This document shows, one piece after another, positions 33,602 through 43,924 of a stretch of DNA of 64,000 nucleotides. A model generated the notes under the pieces. It saw only the letters and a list, made by a program, of their open reading frames with translations, was not told the origin of the DNA and did not search any database. Positions within the stretch are counted from its first letter, which is position 1, and each line of letters opens with the position of its first letter. This DNA comes from Vicinamibacterales bacterium (lineage in GTDB: Bacteria; Acidobacteriota; Vicinamibacteria; Vicinamibacterales; UBA2999): the NCBI GenBank assembly GCA_041394705.1, contig JAWKHS010000003.1, positions 310,001 through 374,000 of the forward strand, given 5' to 3'. The position numbers and the translations under genes are program-made.

Positions 33602-36420
33602 CCGGTCCCGGCGGCGCACGCGGCCCCGACCGCGCAGCCCTGCCAGAGGCCCCGACCGCGTGGCTCCGGCTGCAGGCGCTCTTCGACCGCGTGGCGGCCC
33701 TGCCTCTGCCCGAGCAGGGCGCGGCGCTCGACGACGCCGCCCGCGAGGCGCCCGAGTTGGCCGACGCCGTGCGCCGGCTTCTCGCCCGCGACCGCCGGGG
33801 GGCGGACTGGATTGGCCGCGTGGTCACGGCCGTCGCCGATGCGGCGTCGCCGGACCGCGGACCGGCGCCGCGCGTCCGCATCGGCCCCTACCGCCTCGTG
33901 CGCGAGATCGGGCGCGGCGGCATGGGCACCGTCTTCGAGGCCGAGCGCGAGGACGTGTTCACGAAGCGGGTCGCGATCAAGATCGCGACCGGGGCGGTGT
34001 ACTCCGCCGACCTGGCCCGGCGGTTCCACGAGGAGCGGCAGATCCTGGCACGGCTCGAACACCCGTCGATCGCGCGTCTGCTCGACGGCGGCACCACGGA
34101 GGACCATCTCCCGTACCTGGTGATGGAATACGTGGACGGCGTGCCGCTCACGACACATCTCGACCAGCACCCGCACGCCTCCCTCTCGGAACGGCTCGCG
34201 CTCTTCCTGCAGGTCTGCGAGGCCGTGCAGTACGCGCACGAAAGCCTCGTCATCCACCGGGACCTGAAGCCCGCCAACATCCTCGTGGCATCGGGGCAGG
34301 TGCGCCTGCTCGACTTCGGCATCGCGACGCTGACGTCGCCGGTGGATGGGCGGGGCCGCCAGACCGGATCCACGTTGGCCACGCTGGACTACTGCAGCCC
34401 GGAGCAGTTGTCGGGCCTGGGCGTTACCACCCGGACCGACGTCTACGCCCTGGGCCTGGTGCTGTACGAGCTCCTGACCGGCGAGCGCGGCCAGCACGCC
34501 GATACGACCTCGCCGATCGCGCTCCAGCAGTCGATCGTCGAGACGCCCGTACCGGCGCCCAGCGACTGCCTGGCCCGGCGGGGCGACGCCGGCCTCGCGC
34601 GCCGGCTGCGCGGGGACCTCGACACCATCGTCGGGGCCGCCACCGAGAAGGACGCCGCGCGCCGGTATGCCAGCGCCGCGGCGCTGGCCGAGGACGTGCG
34701 GCGGCACCTCGCGCACGAGCCGATCCGTGCGCGCGCCGCAGGACGCGCGTATCGGGCGACCCGTTTCGTGCGGCGCCGATGGCGGCCGCTCGCGGTCACG
34801 GCCGTCGTCGTGGCGCTCGTCGTCACCGGCGTCGCCGCCGTGTTGCGGCAGGCGCGGCAGACCGAGCGACGCTTCCAGCAGGTGCGCCAGCTGGCGAACA
34901 CGCTGATGACCGACGTGCACACGGCCATCCGGGACCTTCCAGCCTCGACGGCGGCGCAGGCGATCGTCGTGCAGACGGCGGCCGACTACCTGGACGGGCT
35001 GGCGAGTGATGCCGGGGGCGACCGCGCCCTTCGGATCGAGATCGCCGAGGGCTACGTTCGCGTGGCGGCGCTGGCGTACTCACTGACGCGGCCGAGCCTC
35101 GAGCGGCCCGACGACGCCGCGAGCTACTACGACCGGGCCGAGGCGACCGTCGCCGGGCTGGAGCGCGACGCCCCGGGCGATCCGGCCGTGCTGGTGGCCC
35201 GCTCGCGGCTCGAGACCGCGCGGGCGCAGTTCCTCGACGCCCGCGGACGGAAGGCCGAGGCACTCACCGCCATCATCGGGGCGGCTGACGCGGCCGAGCG
35301 CGTCCTGGCGATCCGTGCGGCGGACGAGACGGGCCTCGAGGCGCTGTCGGACGCGCTGTCCGTCCTCATGGCGACCTTCGAGGACAGCGTCGAGGCGTCC
35401 GCCCGCCTTGGACGTTACCTCGAGGTCGCCGAACTCCGGGTCGGCCGCGGGCCCGTGACCGCCGCGTCGCTCAGCGACCTGGGCGTGGCGTACGCGCAGG
35501 CCGGAAAGCTCGCCAGTTCCAGCGGCACGCCGGCGACCGCGACCCGGCACTACCGCCGGGGCATCGAGTTCCACGAACGCGCGCTCGCGCTCGAGCCCGA
35601 GAACGCGGCGATCCGCCGCGATCTGATGCTCGCCTGGAACCACGTGAGCGAGCAGTCGCTCGGCGAGCGCGGCACGACGTCGTACGCCGGATCCGGCGCG
35701 AGGTTCACGCCGCTGCCCCCGGACGCCCAGGCCCTGGCGCAGGAGGCGGCGCTGAAGACGGTGGAGCATGCGACCTGGCTCTTCGAACGCGATCCGTCGA
35801 ACGCCACCGTCGCCATGGACTTCGCCATCGCGGTCGGGCGCTCCGCCCCCGCGTTCCCCATCGGCGATCCCGAGCCGATCCGGATGCTGGACCGGAGCCT
35901 CGCGACGCTCGCCACGCTCGCGCGCGAGCACGCGTCCGGCGTCTCGTACTTCCTCATCGAGTTCCTCGGCAGCCGGGCCGAGCGGCACCGCCAGCGTGGC
36001 GAGATCGCCCGTGCGCGGCGGGACTGGGAGCTCGTCCGGCGGGAGCTGGCCGCGTTTCGGGAGAGCGGCTCGACCGCCTACCGGCACCAGCGCATGGTCA
36101 TTCCGATGTTCCAGAACTGGGCGCTGACGCTGGCCGAGCAGGGCGACCGGCGCGCGGCCGCCGCGCTCGCCGCCGACGTCGTGCAGTTGTCCGACGAGGT
36201 GGGCGCCTCCGAAGCCTCCTACGCCCGCGCCGCCGGCTGGCCGCCGCGCGTTCGGGGGTGGCTGGCCGGCTTTCACCATGCCCTGGGGGACGAGGCGGCC
36301 GCCGCGCGAGCCCGGCGTGACAGCCTCCGGATGTGGGCCGAGGTGGCGTCGCGGTCCGACGTGCCCGAGGACGTCGTTGCCGAGGCGCGCGCCGCCATCG
36401 CGGCCCAAGCCACCCGCTGA
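33574..36420 (+). CDS. Ser/Thr protein kinase with C-terminal TPR-like sensor
   Basis: This is a 948-residue transmembrane kinase. A short helical N-terminus (about 30-90) precedes a Hanks kinase domain with Gly loop IGRGGMG at 112-118, Lys136, HRD at 228-230 in IHRDLKPAN, DFG at 247-249, and CSPEQ. A single membrane helix (about 404-424) leads to some 500 periplasmic residues of Ala/Arg/Glu-rich helical repeats that read as divergent TPRs. The ATG at 33574 lies within the sigma-factor gene, a 28-base overlap that couples their translation. This ECF-kinase pair is common in Acidobacteriota. It very likely phosphorylates its partner sigma factor, though that is inferred. Confidence 0.88.
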   Translation: MAERDPEPLTGPGGARGPDRAALPEAPTAWLRLQALFDRVAALPLPEQGAALDDAAREAPELADAVRRLLARDRRGADWIGRVVTAVADAASPDRGPAPRVRIGPYRLVREIGRGGMGTVFEAEREDVFTKRVAIKIATGAVYSADLARRFHEERQILARLEHPSIARLLDGGTTEDHLPYLVMEYVDGVPLTTHLDQHPHASLSERLALFLQVCEAVQYAHESLVIHRDLKPANILVASGQVRLLDFGIATLTSPVDGRGRQTGSTLATLDYCSPEQLSGLGVTTRTDVYALGLVLYELLTGERGQHADTTSPIALQQSIVETPVPAPSDCLARRGDAGLARRLRGDLDTIVGAATEKDAARRYASAAALAEDVRRHLAHEPIRARAAGRAYRATRFVRRRWRPLAVTAVVVALVVTGVAAVLRQARQTERRFQQVRQLANTLMTDVHTAIRDLPASTAAQAIVVQTAADYLDGLASDAGGDRALRIEIAEGYVRVAALAYSLTRPSLERPDDAASYYDRAEATVAGLERDAPGDPAVLVARSRLETARAQFLDARGRKAEALTAIIGAADAAERVLAIRAADETGLEALSDALSVLMATFEDSVEASARLGRYLEVAELRVGRGPVTAASLSDLGVAYAQAGKLASSSGTPATATRHYRRGIEFHERALALEPENAAIRRDLMLAWNHVSEQSLGERGTTSYAGSGARFTPLPPDAQALAQEAALKTVEHATWLFERDPSNATVAMDFAIAVGRSAPAFPIGDPEPIRMLDRSLATLATLAREHASGVSYFLIEFLGSRAERHRQRGEIARARRDWELVRRELAAFRESGSTAYRHQRMVIPMFQNWALTLAEQGDRRAAAALAADVVQLSDEVGASEASYARAAGWPPRVRGWLAGFHHALGDEAAAARARRDSLRMWAEVASRSDVPEDVVAEARAAIAAQATR

Positions 36421-36439
36421 ACTGTGCGGCGATTCGAGC

Positions 36440-36454
36440 TTTGAACGATTCAAA
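36440..36454. promoter_or_regulatory. Fur/PerR-type operator palindrome TTTGAA-CGA-TTCAAA
   Basis: This is a perfect 15-base palindrome with 6-base arms. It sits in a locally AT-rich patch ahead of the Fur-family gene and overlaps its -35 element. Size, symmetry and position fit autoregulation by a Fur-family dimer. Confidence 0.7.
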
Positions 36455-36469
36455 GTTTTGATCTATCCT
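36441..36469 (+). promoter_or_regulatory. Sigma-70 promoter of the fur-katG pair
   Basis: TTGAAC (36441-36446), a 17-base spacer and TATCCT (36464-36469) form a sigma-70 promoter with 4 of 6 matches in each box. The expected start is near 36476, two bases before the GTG, and there is no ribosome-binding site, so a leaderless mRNA is likely. Confidence 0.55.
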
Positions 36470-36477
36470 TGCCAGTC

Positions 36478-37011
36478 GTGGCGACTGACCCAGCCGATCT
36501 CCTCCGTCAACGCGGACTGCAGGTGACGGCGCAGCGTCTCGCGGTCCTGCGCGCCGTGTCGAGCCAGCCGCATATCACGGCGGATGCGGCCGCCGAGGTC
36601 GTTCGCGGCGAGATCGGGACCATCTCGCTCCAGTCCGTCTACGACGCCCTCGGGGTCCTCGTCGGCGCCGGCCTGCTCCGCCGCATTCAGCCGTCGGGGT
36701 CGGCCGCGCGCTTCGAGACACGCGTCGGTGACAACCATCACCACCTGATCTGCCGCGTCTGCGGCAAGGTCGTGGACGTGGACTGCGCCGTCGGCGCCGC
36801 GCCGTGTCTCACCGCCGCCGATGGCCGCGGCTACGAAATCGACGAGGCCGAAGTGGCCTACTGGGGACGCTGCCCCGAGTGCGTGGCCGAGGCCCGCACG
36901 GCAGCCGCCCCCGACGCCTCGACGCGCCGGATCCGCGGTGCGCGCCCCTCCGCGCGCACGGGCGCTCCGGCCGCGTCCTCACCGGAAGGTGACACCCACG
37001 ACCCGGACTGA
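36478..37011 (+). CDS. Fur-family regulator, PerR/FurA-like
   Basis: This 177-residue metal-dependent repressor has an N-terminal winged helix (about 8-80, GLQVTAQRLAVLRAV and SVYDALGVLVGAGLL), then the HHHLICRVCG hinge with H87-H89, and a dimer domain. Structural zinc ligands C92-x2-C95 and C132-x2-C135 are both present. The last 40 residues (Ala/Pro/Arg/Ser-rich) are an extension without family counterpart. The GTG at 36478 is the first start after the promoter. It is followed 37 bases later by katG. Fur-family genes directly before katG, as in mycobacterial furA-katG, respond to peroxide through metal oxidation; the same role is inferred here. Confidence 0.87.
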   Translation: MATDPADLLRQRGLQVTAQRLAVLRAVSSQPHITADAAAEVVRGEIGTISLQSVYDALGVLVGAGLLRRIQPSGSAARFETRVGDNHHHLICRVCGKVVDVDCAVGAAPCLTAADGRGYEIDEAEVAYWGRCPECVAEARTAAAPDASTRRIRGARPSARTGAPAASSPEGDTHDPD

Positions 37012-37048
37012 CGTCCGGGACGCTCCACCACACAGAGGTCAACGCGTC

Positions 37049-39217
<2,169 letters not shown>

Positions 39218-39226
39218 TCGCGGCGT

Positions 39227-39253
39227 GGGGGCGGCTCGTCGTGGGCCGCCCCC
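39227..39253 (+). terminator. Hairpin after katG
   Basis: GGGGGCGGC and GCCGCCCCC are perfect 9-base arms around a 9-base loop, 10 bases after the katG stop and just before the next gene. No T-tract follows, so strength is uncertain. Confidence 0.5.
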
Positions 39254-39267
39254 GTCTCCGGCCTCCC

Positions 39268-40359
39268 ATGTGCACGGACTGCCTCGAGCCCGCCCGCCGG
39301 CGTGTCGCGACGTTCGGAGCGTGGCTGGCCGTGCTGGGGGTGATCACGGCGCCGGACGCCGCGGCGCCCGCTCCAGACCGGCCGCCCGCGGTGCGGCGAC
39401 CGTCCTCCAGCGGCGCACAGCCCGCCGGCCCGACCGTCCGTGTCACGTCGGCGCGGACGCTCTCACGCGCCCTGCGGGACCTGCGGTCGGGGACCACGAT
39501 CCTGCTGGCGCCCGGCGTCTACACGGTCCCGGGCGAGGCGTTCGGGCTGCCCGACGGCGTCCGCGACGTCACCATCGCCGGGCAGACCGGCAATCGTGAC
39601 GAGGTCGTCGTGCGCGGCGGACGGTTCGGCTTCTGGGCCAACGCCGTGGACGGCCTGACCATCCGCGACCTCACCATCGAGGGCGCTGACGAGCACGGCG
39701 TCATCCTGAACTGCCAGGCGCACGCGCCGGTGTTCCGGAACCTCGTCCTCCGCGACATCGGCGATCAGTTCATCAAGGGCAACCCGGGTCCCGGCGGCTG
39801 CGGCGTGAACGACGGCGTGGTCGAGGGCTCGCTCTTCGAGTACACCCACGGCGCGCCCGACGGCTACACCAACGGCGTGGACGTGCACTACGGCGCGCGG
39901 TGGACGATTCGCGGCAACACGTTCCGCGGATTCAACACGCGGCGCGGGCTGGTCGGCCCGGCCGTGCTGTTCTGGAACGGCTCGCGCGACACGGTGGTCG
40001 AGGGGAACACCTTCGTGGACAACGCGCGGGACATCTCGCTGGGGCTCGACGCCACCAAGCCCGGCCAGGCGCCGGTGGGCAACGCCGCGCTGCCCGATCA
40101 CCGCGGCGGCCGGATCCGCGGCAACACCATCACGCGCCGTCCGGGGCTGCCCGGCGCCGACGTGGCCATCATGGTCGCCGACTCGCCGGGCACGATCGTG
40201 GAGTCCAACACGGTGACGATGGCCGGTACGTACCCCAACGCGATCGAGTATCGCTTCCAGCGTACCACGGGCGTGAGCATCACGGGCAACACGGTCGACG
40301 CGGCGATCCTCGCGCGCGAGGGCGCGACGGCCACCGTGACGGACAACGTCCGCCGCTGA
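39268..40359 (+). CDS. Secreted right-handed beta-helix protein
   Basis: This 363-residue exported protein has a signal-like N-terminus (about 14-32) and a Pro/Ala linker. A parallel beta-helix follows, whose rungs repeat patterns such as VDGLTIRDLTIEGADEHGVILN, WTIRGNTFRGF and TIVESNTVTMAG. It starts with an LLAPGVYTVPG strand typical of chondroitinase-B/pectate-lyase-like folds. Catalytic Lys/Arg residues of polysaccharide lyases were not identified. The ATG at 39268 lies 14 bases after a hairpin, so it may not be co-transcribed with katG. Role: probably carbohydrate binding or cleavage outside the cytoplasm; the substrate is unknown. Confidence 0.75.
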   Translation: MCTDCLEPARRRVATFGAWLAVLGVITAPDAAAPAPDRPPAVRRPSSSGAQPAGPTVRVTSARTLSRALRDLRSGTTILLAPGVYTVPGEAFGLPDGVRDVTIAGQTGNRDEVVVRGGRFGFWANAVDGLTIRDLTIEGADEHGVILNCQAHAPVFRNLVLRDIGDQFIKGNPGPGGCGVNDGVVEGSLFEYTHGAPDGYTNGVDVHYGARWTIRGNTFRGFNTRRGLVGPAVLFWNGSRDTVVEGNTFVDNARDISLGLDATKPGQAPVGNAALPDHRGGRIRGNTITRRPGLPGADVAIMVADSPGTIVESNTVTMAGTYPNAIEYRFQRTTGVSITGNTVDAAILAREGATATVTDNVRR

Positions 40360-40449
40360 CCCGTCCGCACCGGCGCCGGCGCGCCACCGCCGAGCCGCAT
40401 CCGCATGCGCCTCCGGTCCTCCGGCGACCGCCGCGGACATAATGAAGCG

Positions 40450-42093
40450 ATGCCGTCGAACGAAGGGGCACGCGCGACGCTCGTGGCGCTCGCGCGCGGG
40501 GCCGCCGCCCTGATCGCCCTCGTCCTGCTGAACCAGTCCGTCACGTTCTACAACGTGTGGCCGACGCCGCGAGTGCGGTGGCAGGGCCACCTGTCCGTCG
40601 AGCTGGCCGTGCTCGTGGCCGTGCTGGCCGCCGCCGCATGGCGTCACGGCCGTCCGGGCCGCCGGCTCCTCCGCGTGGCCGCCGCCGTCTGGGTCCTGCT
40701 GGTCGTGGGCCGCTACCTCGACGTGATGGCGCCAGCGCTCTACGGCCGGCCAGTGAACCTGTACTGGGACGCCCGGCACCTGGCGGCCGTCGGCGCGATG
40801 ATGACCGACGCGGTGGCCACGCCCGTGCTCGTCGGCGGTCTCGCCGCCGTGGCCGTGTTCGTGGCGCTCCTGTACGGCGCCGGACGGCTCGCGATCGGCG
40901 CCGTCGCCGGGGTGCTCGCCCGGCCGCGCGGACGCGCGGCGCTGGGCGCGCTGGCCGCGGCCGCTCTCGTCGTCGCGGCGGTGGGGGAGCGCGCGACCGC
41001 CGCGGGCCTGCCCGCGTTCGCCGTTCCCGTGTCCACCGCCTATTACCGGCAGGCCCGCCTGCTGGCCACCCAGATCGCGCTCAGGGACGCGGCGGTCGAG
41101 ACGTCCCGCCAGTTCTCGGACTCCGATCTCTCGCGCGTGGCGGGCGCCGACGTGTACCTGACGTTCGTCGAGTCCTATGGCGCCGTGACCTACGACCGTC
41201 CGGAGGTCGCCACCGCGCTCGCCCCCGCGCGCGACGCGCTGCAGGCCGACATCGAGGCCTCCGGCCGGCAGGTGGTCTCGGCCTTCGTGGAGTCGCCCAC
41301 TTTCGGCGGGTCGTCGTGGCTCGCGCACGTCAGCCTCATCACGGGCGTCGAGACGCGCGACGAGCAGACCAACGCCACGGTCATGGCGCAGGAGCGCGAC
41401 ACGCTCGTCACGGCGTTCGCCCGGGCCGGCTATCGCACCGTGGCGCTGATGCCGGGCCTCAGGCAGGCGTGGCCCGAGGGGGCCTTCTACGGGTTCGACC
41501 ACGTGTACGACACCGCCGAGATCGCCTATCACGGCCCGCGGTTCGGCTGGTGGACCGTGCCCGACCAGTTCGCGCTGGCCCGTCTCGACGTCCTCGAGGC
41601 CGGGCACGACGCGAGCCGGCCCCGCTTCGTGTTCTTCCCGACGACCAGCACCCACGCGCCCTTCGGCCCGACGGCGCCGTACCAGCCCGACTGGGACGCG
41701 ATCCTCTCACCGACGCCGTTCGGCGAGGCCGACGTGAAGGGCGCCCTGGCGCGCGTGCCCGACTACCTGAACCTCGCGCCGAGCTACGTCAACGCCGTGC
41801 GCTACGCCTGGCGCACGCTCGGCGGGTACCTGCGGATGCACGCGGACCGCGATCTCGTGATGATCGTGGTCGGCGACCACCAGCCGGCGGCGGCGGTGGC
41901 AGGCGAGGGCGCGTCGTGGGACGTGCCCGTCCACGTCATCACGGGGCGGGGGGCGGTGCTCGATCGGCTGCGGGCGGTGGGATTCGCGCCGGGACTGGCG
42001 CCGCCGCGGCACGCCATCTCCAAGCTGCATGCGCTGCTGCCCGCGCTGCTCGACGCCTTCGGCGATCCCGCGCCGGCCCGCGCGTCCAGATAG
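40450..42093 (+). CDS. Membrane-bound sulfatase/phosphoglycerol-transferase-like protein
   Basis: This 547-residue protein has about five N-terminal membrane helices (to residue 190) and a periplasmic alkaline-phosphatase-superfamily domain like LtaS or OpgB. The entry motif VYLTFVESYGA supplies the first metal-ligand Glu. The segment FGGSSWLAHVSLITG aligns with the nucleophile region, STHAPF supplies His, and VVGDHQP supplies the final Asp-His pair. The start at 40450 (MPSNEG) is uncertain, since an ATG at 40405 is in frame. A role in transferring phosphoglycerol or phosphoethanolamine onto an envelope glycan or lipid is likely from the family, but not proved by sequence. Confidence 0.8.
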   Translation: MPSNEGARATLVALARGAAALIALVLLNQSVTFYNVWPTPRVRWQGHLSVELAVLVAVLAAAAWRHGRPGRRLLRVAAAVWVLLVVGRYLDVMAPALYGRPVNLYWDARHLAAVGAMMTDAVATPVLVGGLAAVAVFVALLYGAGRLAIGAVAGVLARPRGRAALGALAAAALVVAAVGERATAAGLPAFAVPVSTAYYRQARLLATQIALRDAAVETSRQFSDSDLSRVAGADVYLTFVESYGAVTYDRPEVATALAPARDALQADIEASGRQVVSAFVESPTFGGSSWLAHVSLITGVETRDEQTNATVMAQERDTLVTAFARAGYRTVALMPGLRQAWPEGAFYGFDHVYDTAEIAYHGPRFGWWTVPDQFALARLDVLEAGHDASRPRFVFFPTTSTHAPFGPTAPYQPDWDAILSPTPFGEADVKGALARVPDYLNLAPSYVNAVRYAWRTLGGYLRMHADRDLVMIVVGDHQPAAAVAGEGASWDVPVHVITGRGAVLDRLRAVGFAPGLAPPRHAISKLHALLPALLDAFGDPAPARASR

Positions 42094-42116
42094 CTGGCGC
42101 CGCCGGGCCGACTCGC

Positions 42117-42144
42117 CGGCCGCCGAGGCCATCCCCGGCGGCCG
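42117..42144. terminator. Bidirectional hairpin between convergent genes
   Basis: CGGCCGCCG and CGGCGGCCG are perfect 9-base arms around a 10-base loop, midway between the sulfatase-like stop (42093) and the amidohydrolase stop (42153). Position suits termination in both directions; there are no T-tracts. Confidence 0.4.
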
Positions 42145-42152
42145 CGAACGTC

Positions 42153-43826
42153 CTACGGCTGGGTGGTCGGCGGGTGGTAGGTCTTCTTCTCCGCGGCCAC
42201 GGCGGCGGCCACTTCGGCCAGCAGCTTCTGCGCGTCGTAGACGATCCCGTCCTTGATGGTGAACTTCACGCCGCCCACCTTCTCCTGGCGGTTCGTCTGC
42301 GGATTCAGGCGCATGTGGCCCGTGCCGTAGAGCACCTTCAGGTTGCTGAGCGGGTTCTCGCCGACCACGACGAGGTCGGCCAGCATGCCCGAGCGCACGA
42401 CGCCCATCGGGGGCGCCTCGCCCTTCGGCTCGTACAGCGTCCTTGCGCCCCACATCGTGGCCGAGCGGATGATCTCGAGCGGCGAGAAGCCGGCCTCGCG
42501 CAGGAGCTCCAGCTCCTCGATGTAGGCGAAGCCGTAGGTCTTCCAGATGAAGCCCGAGTCGGTGCCCACCGTCACCCGGCCGCCCATGTTCTTGTAGTCG
42601 TTGATGAGGCGCATGTAGCGCTCGTAGAACTTCTTCCAGTGGTACTCGTTCTCGGTCGTCCAGTCGTAGAAGTACGACCCGTGGTTGTCACGCGTGCTCT
42701 GGAAGTAGTTCCACAGCTGCGGCATCGTGTAGGTGGCGTGCCAGTCGGCGTTCCTGGCCCGCATCAGGTCGCGGGACGCCGCGTAGATGTTGAACGTCGG
42801 ATCGAAGGTGACGTGGTTCGCCTTCTGGTGCTCCAGGTACTCGATCCACTGGGGCGAGCCCGGCTCGTAGGTCTGGTTCCAGATCCGGGCGATGTCGCCG
42901 AAGCGGTCCTGCTCGTTGTTGTAGTCGTAGCCGACCGGGAAGTCCTGGATGGTCCGGTCCTTGAGCAGCGACTCCATGTGGCCGTAGTAGTGGGTCACCG
43001 TGTCCAGGTGGTTGTCGCCGGCGATTCGGGCGTTGAACATCGCGACGTTGTTCTGCGACAGGTGCGCCACCGTGCCCATCTTGTTCTTGTGGGCCTCGTC
43101 GATGGCGGCGATGTCGATCTCGGGCGTCTCGTCGCCGCGATTGAAGAACTTGATGCCGTCGATGTTGTTGGCGGCGGCCCAGCGCACCCACTCACGCGCC
43201 TTCTCGGGCGTCGTCACCCGGCCGTTGGGCCAGCCGGAGCCGAGCGTCTGGTAGTTGAAGATGCGGGGCGCGGCGATCTCGTTCTTCGCCGAGCGGTCCT
43301 TCTCCGACGAACTGACGGCGGCCGACGACAGCGACACGCCGCGGACCGTCGTGACGCCGTGGGCCAGCCACAGCTTGTAGGCGTAGCCGAGGTCCGGCGC
43401 CTTGCCGGACGTGGAGCCGTGGACGTGCATGTCCACGAAGCCCGGCATGACGAACATGCCGCGGCCGTCGATCTCGAAGTCCGCGTCGCGGGGCTCGCGG
43501 TTGGCCGCCAGCGGCAGGCCCGGCCAGCCGGCCTGGCGGATCTCGGTGATGCGGTTGCCCTCGATGACGATGTCCATCGGGCTCAAGGGCGGGCCGCCGG
43601 TCCCGTCGATGAGCGTCACCGCGCGGATGACCATCTTCTTGAACGGGCCCTGGCCCTCACCGGCCGTGCGGGCGGGGGCGGGGGTGTCGCCGGCGCGCCC
43701 GCGGCCCTGCGGCGCCTGGGCGGCGGCCTGTGGGCGGGACTGCGCGAGCGGCACCTGGCCGAGGCCGGCGGCGAGGGCGCAGGTCGCAATCGCGGCGGCG
43801 ACGGCAGATCGAACGGTTTTCGTCAT
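42153..43826 (-). CDS. Exported amidohydrolase-superfamily protein
   Basis: This 557-residue metal-dependent hydrolase has a signal peptide ending PLAQS and a Gln/Ala/Arg linker. The TIM-barrel metal ligands are HxH in GFVDMHVHGS, a candidate Lys in GIKFFNRGD, then His in TVAHLSQNN, His in TVTHYYGHM, and Asp in VGTDSGF. This is the imidazolonepropionase/prolidase-like subset of exported amidohydrolases, which are abundant in acidobacteria. GAGGAA stands 5 bases before the ATG at 43826. It lies 98 bases downstream of the TonB-dependent receptor on the same strand, which suggests that the receptor and hydrolase act on the same imported compound, perhaps a peptide or cyclic amide. Confidence 0.88.
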   Translation of the reverse strand: MTKTVRSAVAAAIATCALAAGLGQVPLAQSRPQAAAQAPQGRGRAGDTPAPARTAGEGQGPFKKMVIRAVTLIDGTGGPPLSPMDIVIEGNRITEIRQAGWPGLPLAANREPRDADFEIDGRGMFVMPGFVDMHVHGSTSGKAPDLGYAYKLWLAHGVTTVRGVSLSSAAVSSSEKDRSAKNEIAAPRIFNYQTLGSGWPNGRVTTPEKAREWVRWAAANNIDGIKFFNRGDETPEIDIAAIDEAHKNKMGTVAHLSQNNVAMFNARIAGDNHLDTVTHYYGHMESLLKDRTIQDFPVGYDYNNEQDRFGDIARIWNQTYEPGSPQWIEYLEHQKANHVTFDPTFNIYAASRDLMRARNADWHATYTMPQLWNYFQSTRDNHGSYFYDWTTENEYHWKKFYERYMRLINDYKNMGGRVTVGTDSGFIWKTYGFAYIEELELLREAGFSPLEIIRSATMWGARTLYEPKGEAPPMGVVRSGMLADLVVVGENPLSNLKVLYGTGHMRLNPQTNRQEKVGGVKFTIKDGIVYDAQKLLAEVAAAVAAEKKTYHPPTTQP

Positions 43827-43924
43827 GACATTCCTCGGAGACGTACGAACAGCGCTCCACTTTACCCCGATCGAGGGTCGAGGGGACGGTGCGCCCGGAG
43901 GCGCCGGCCCGGCCGTGGGACGGG

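Noticed and set aside
42153..43826. Amidohydrolase as a dedicated urease or cytosine deaminase
   Set aside because: An export signal, linker and metal-ligand spacing do not fit those enzymes.
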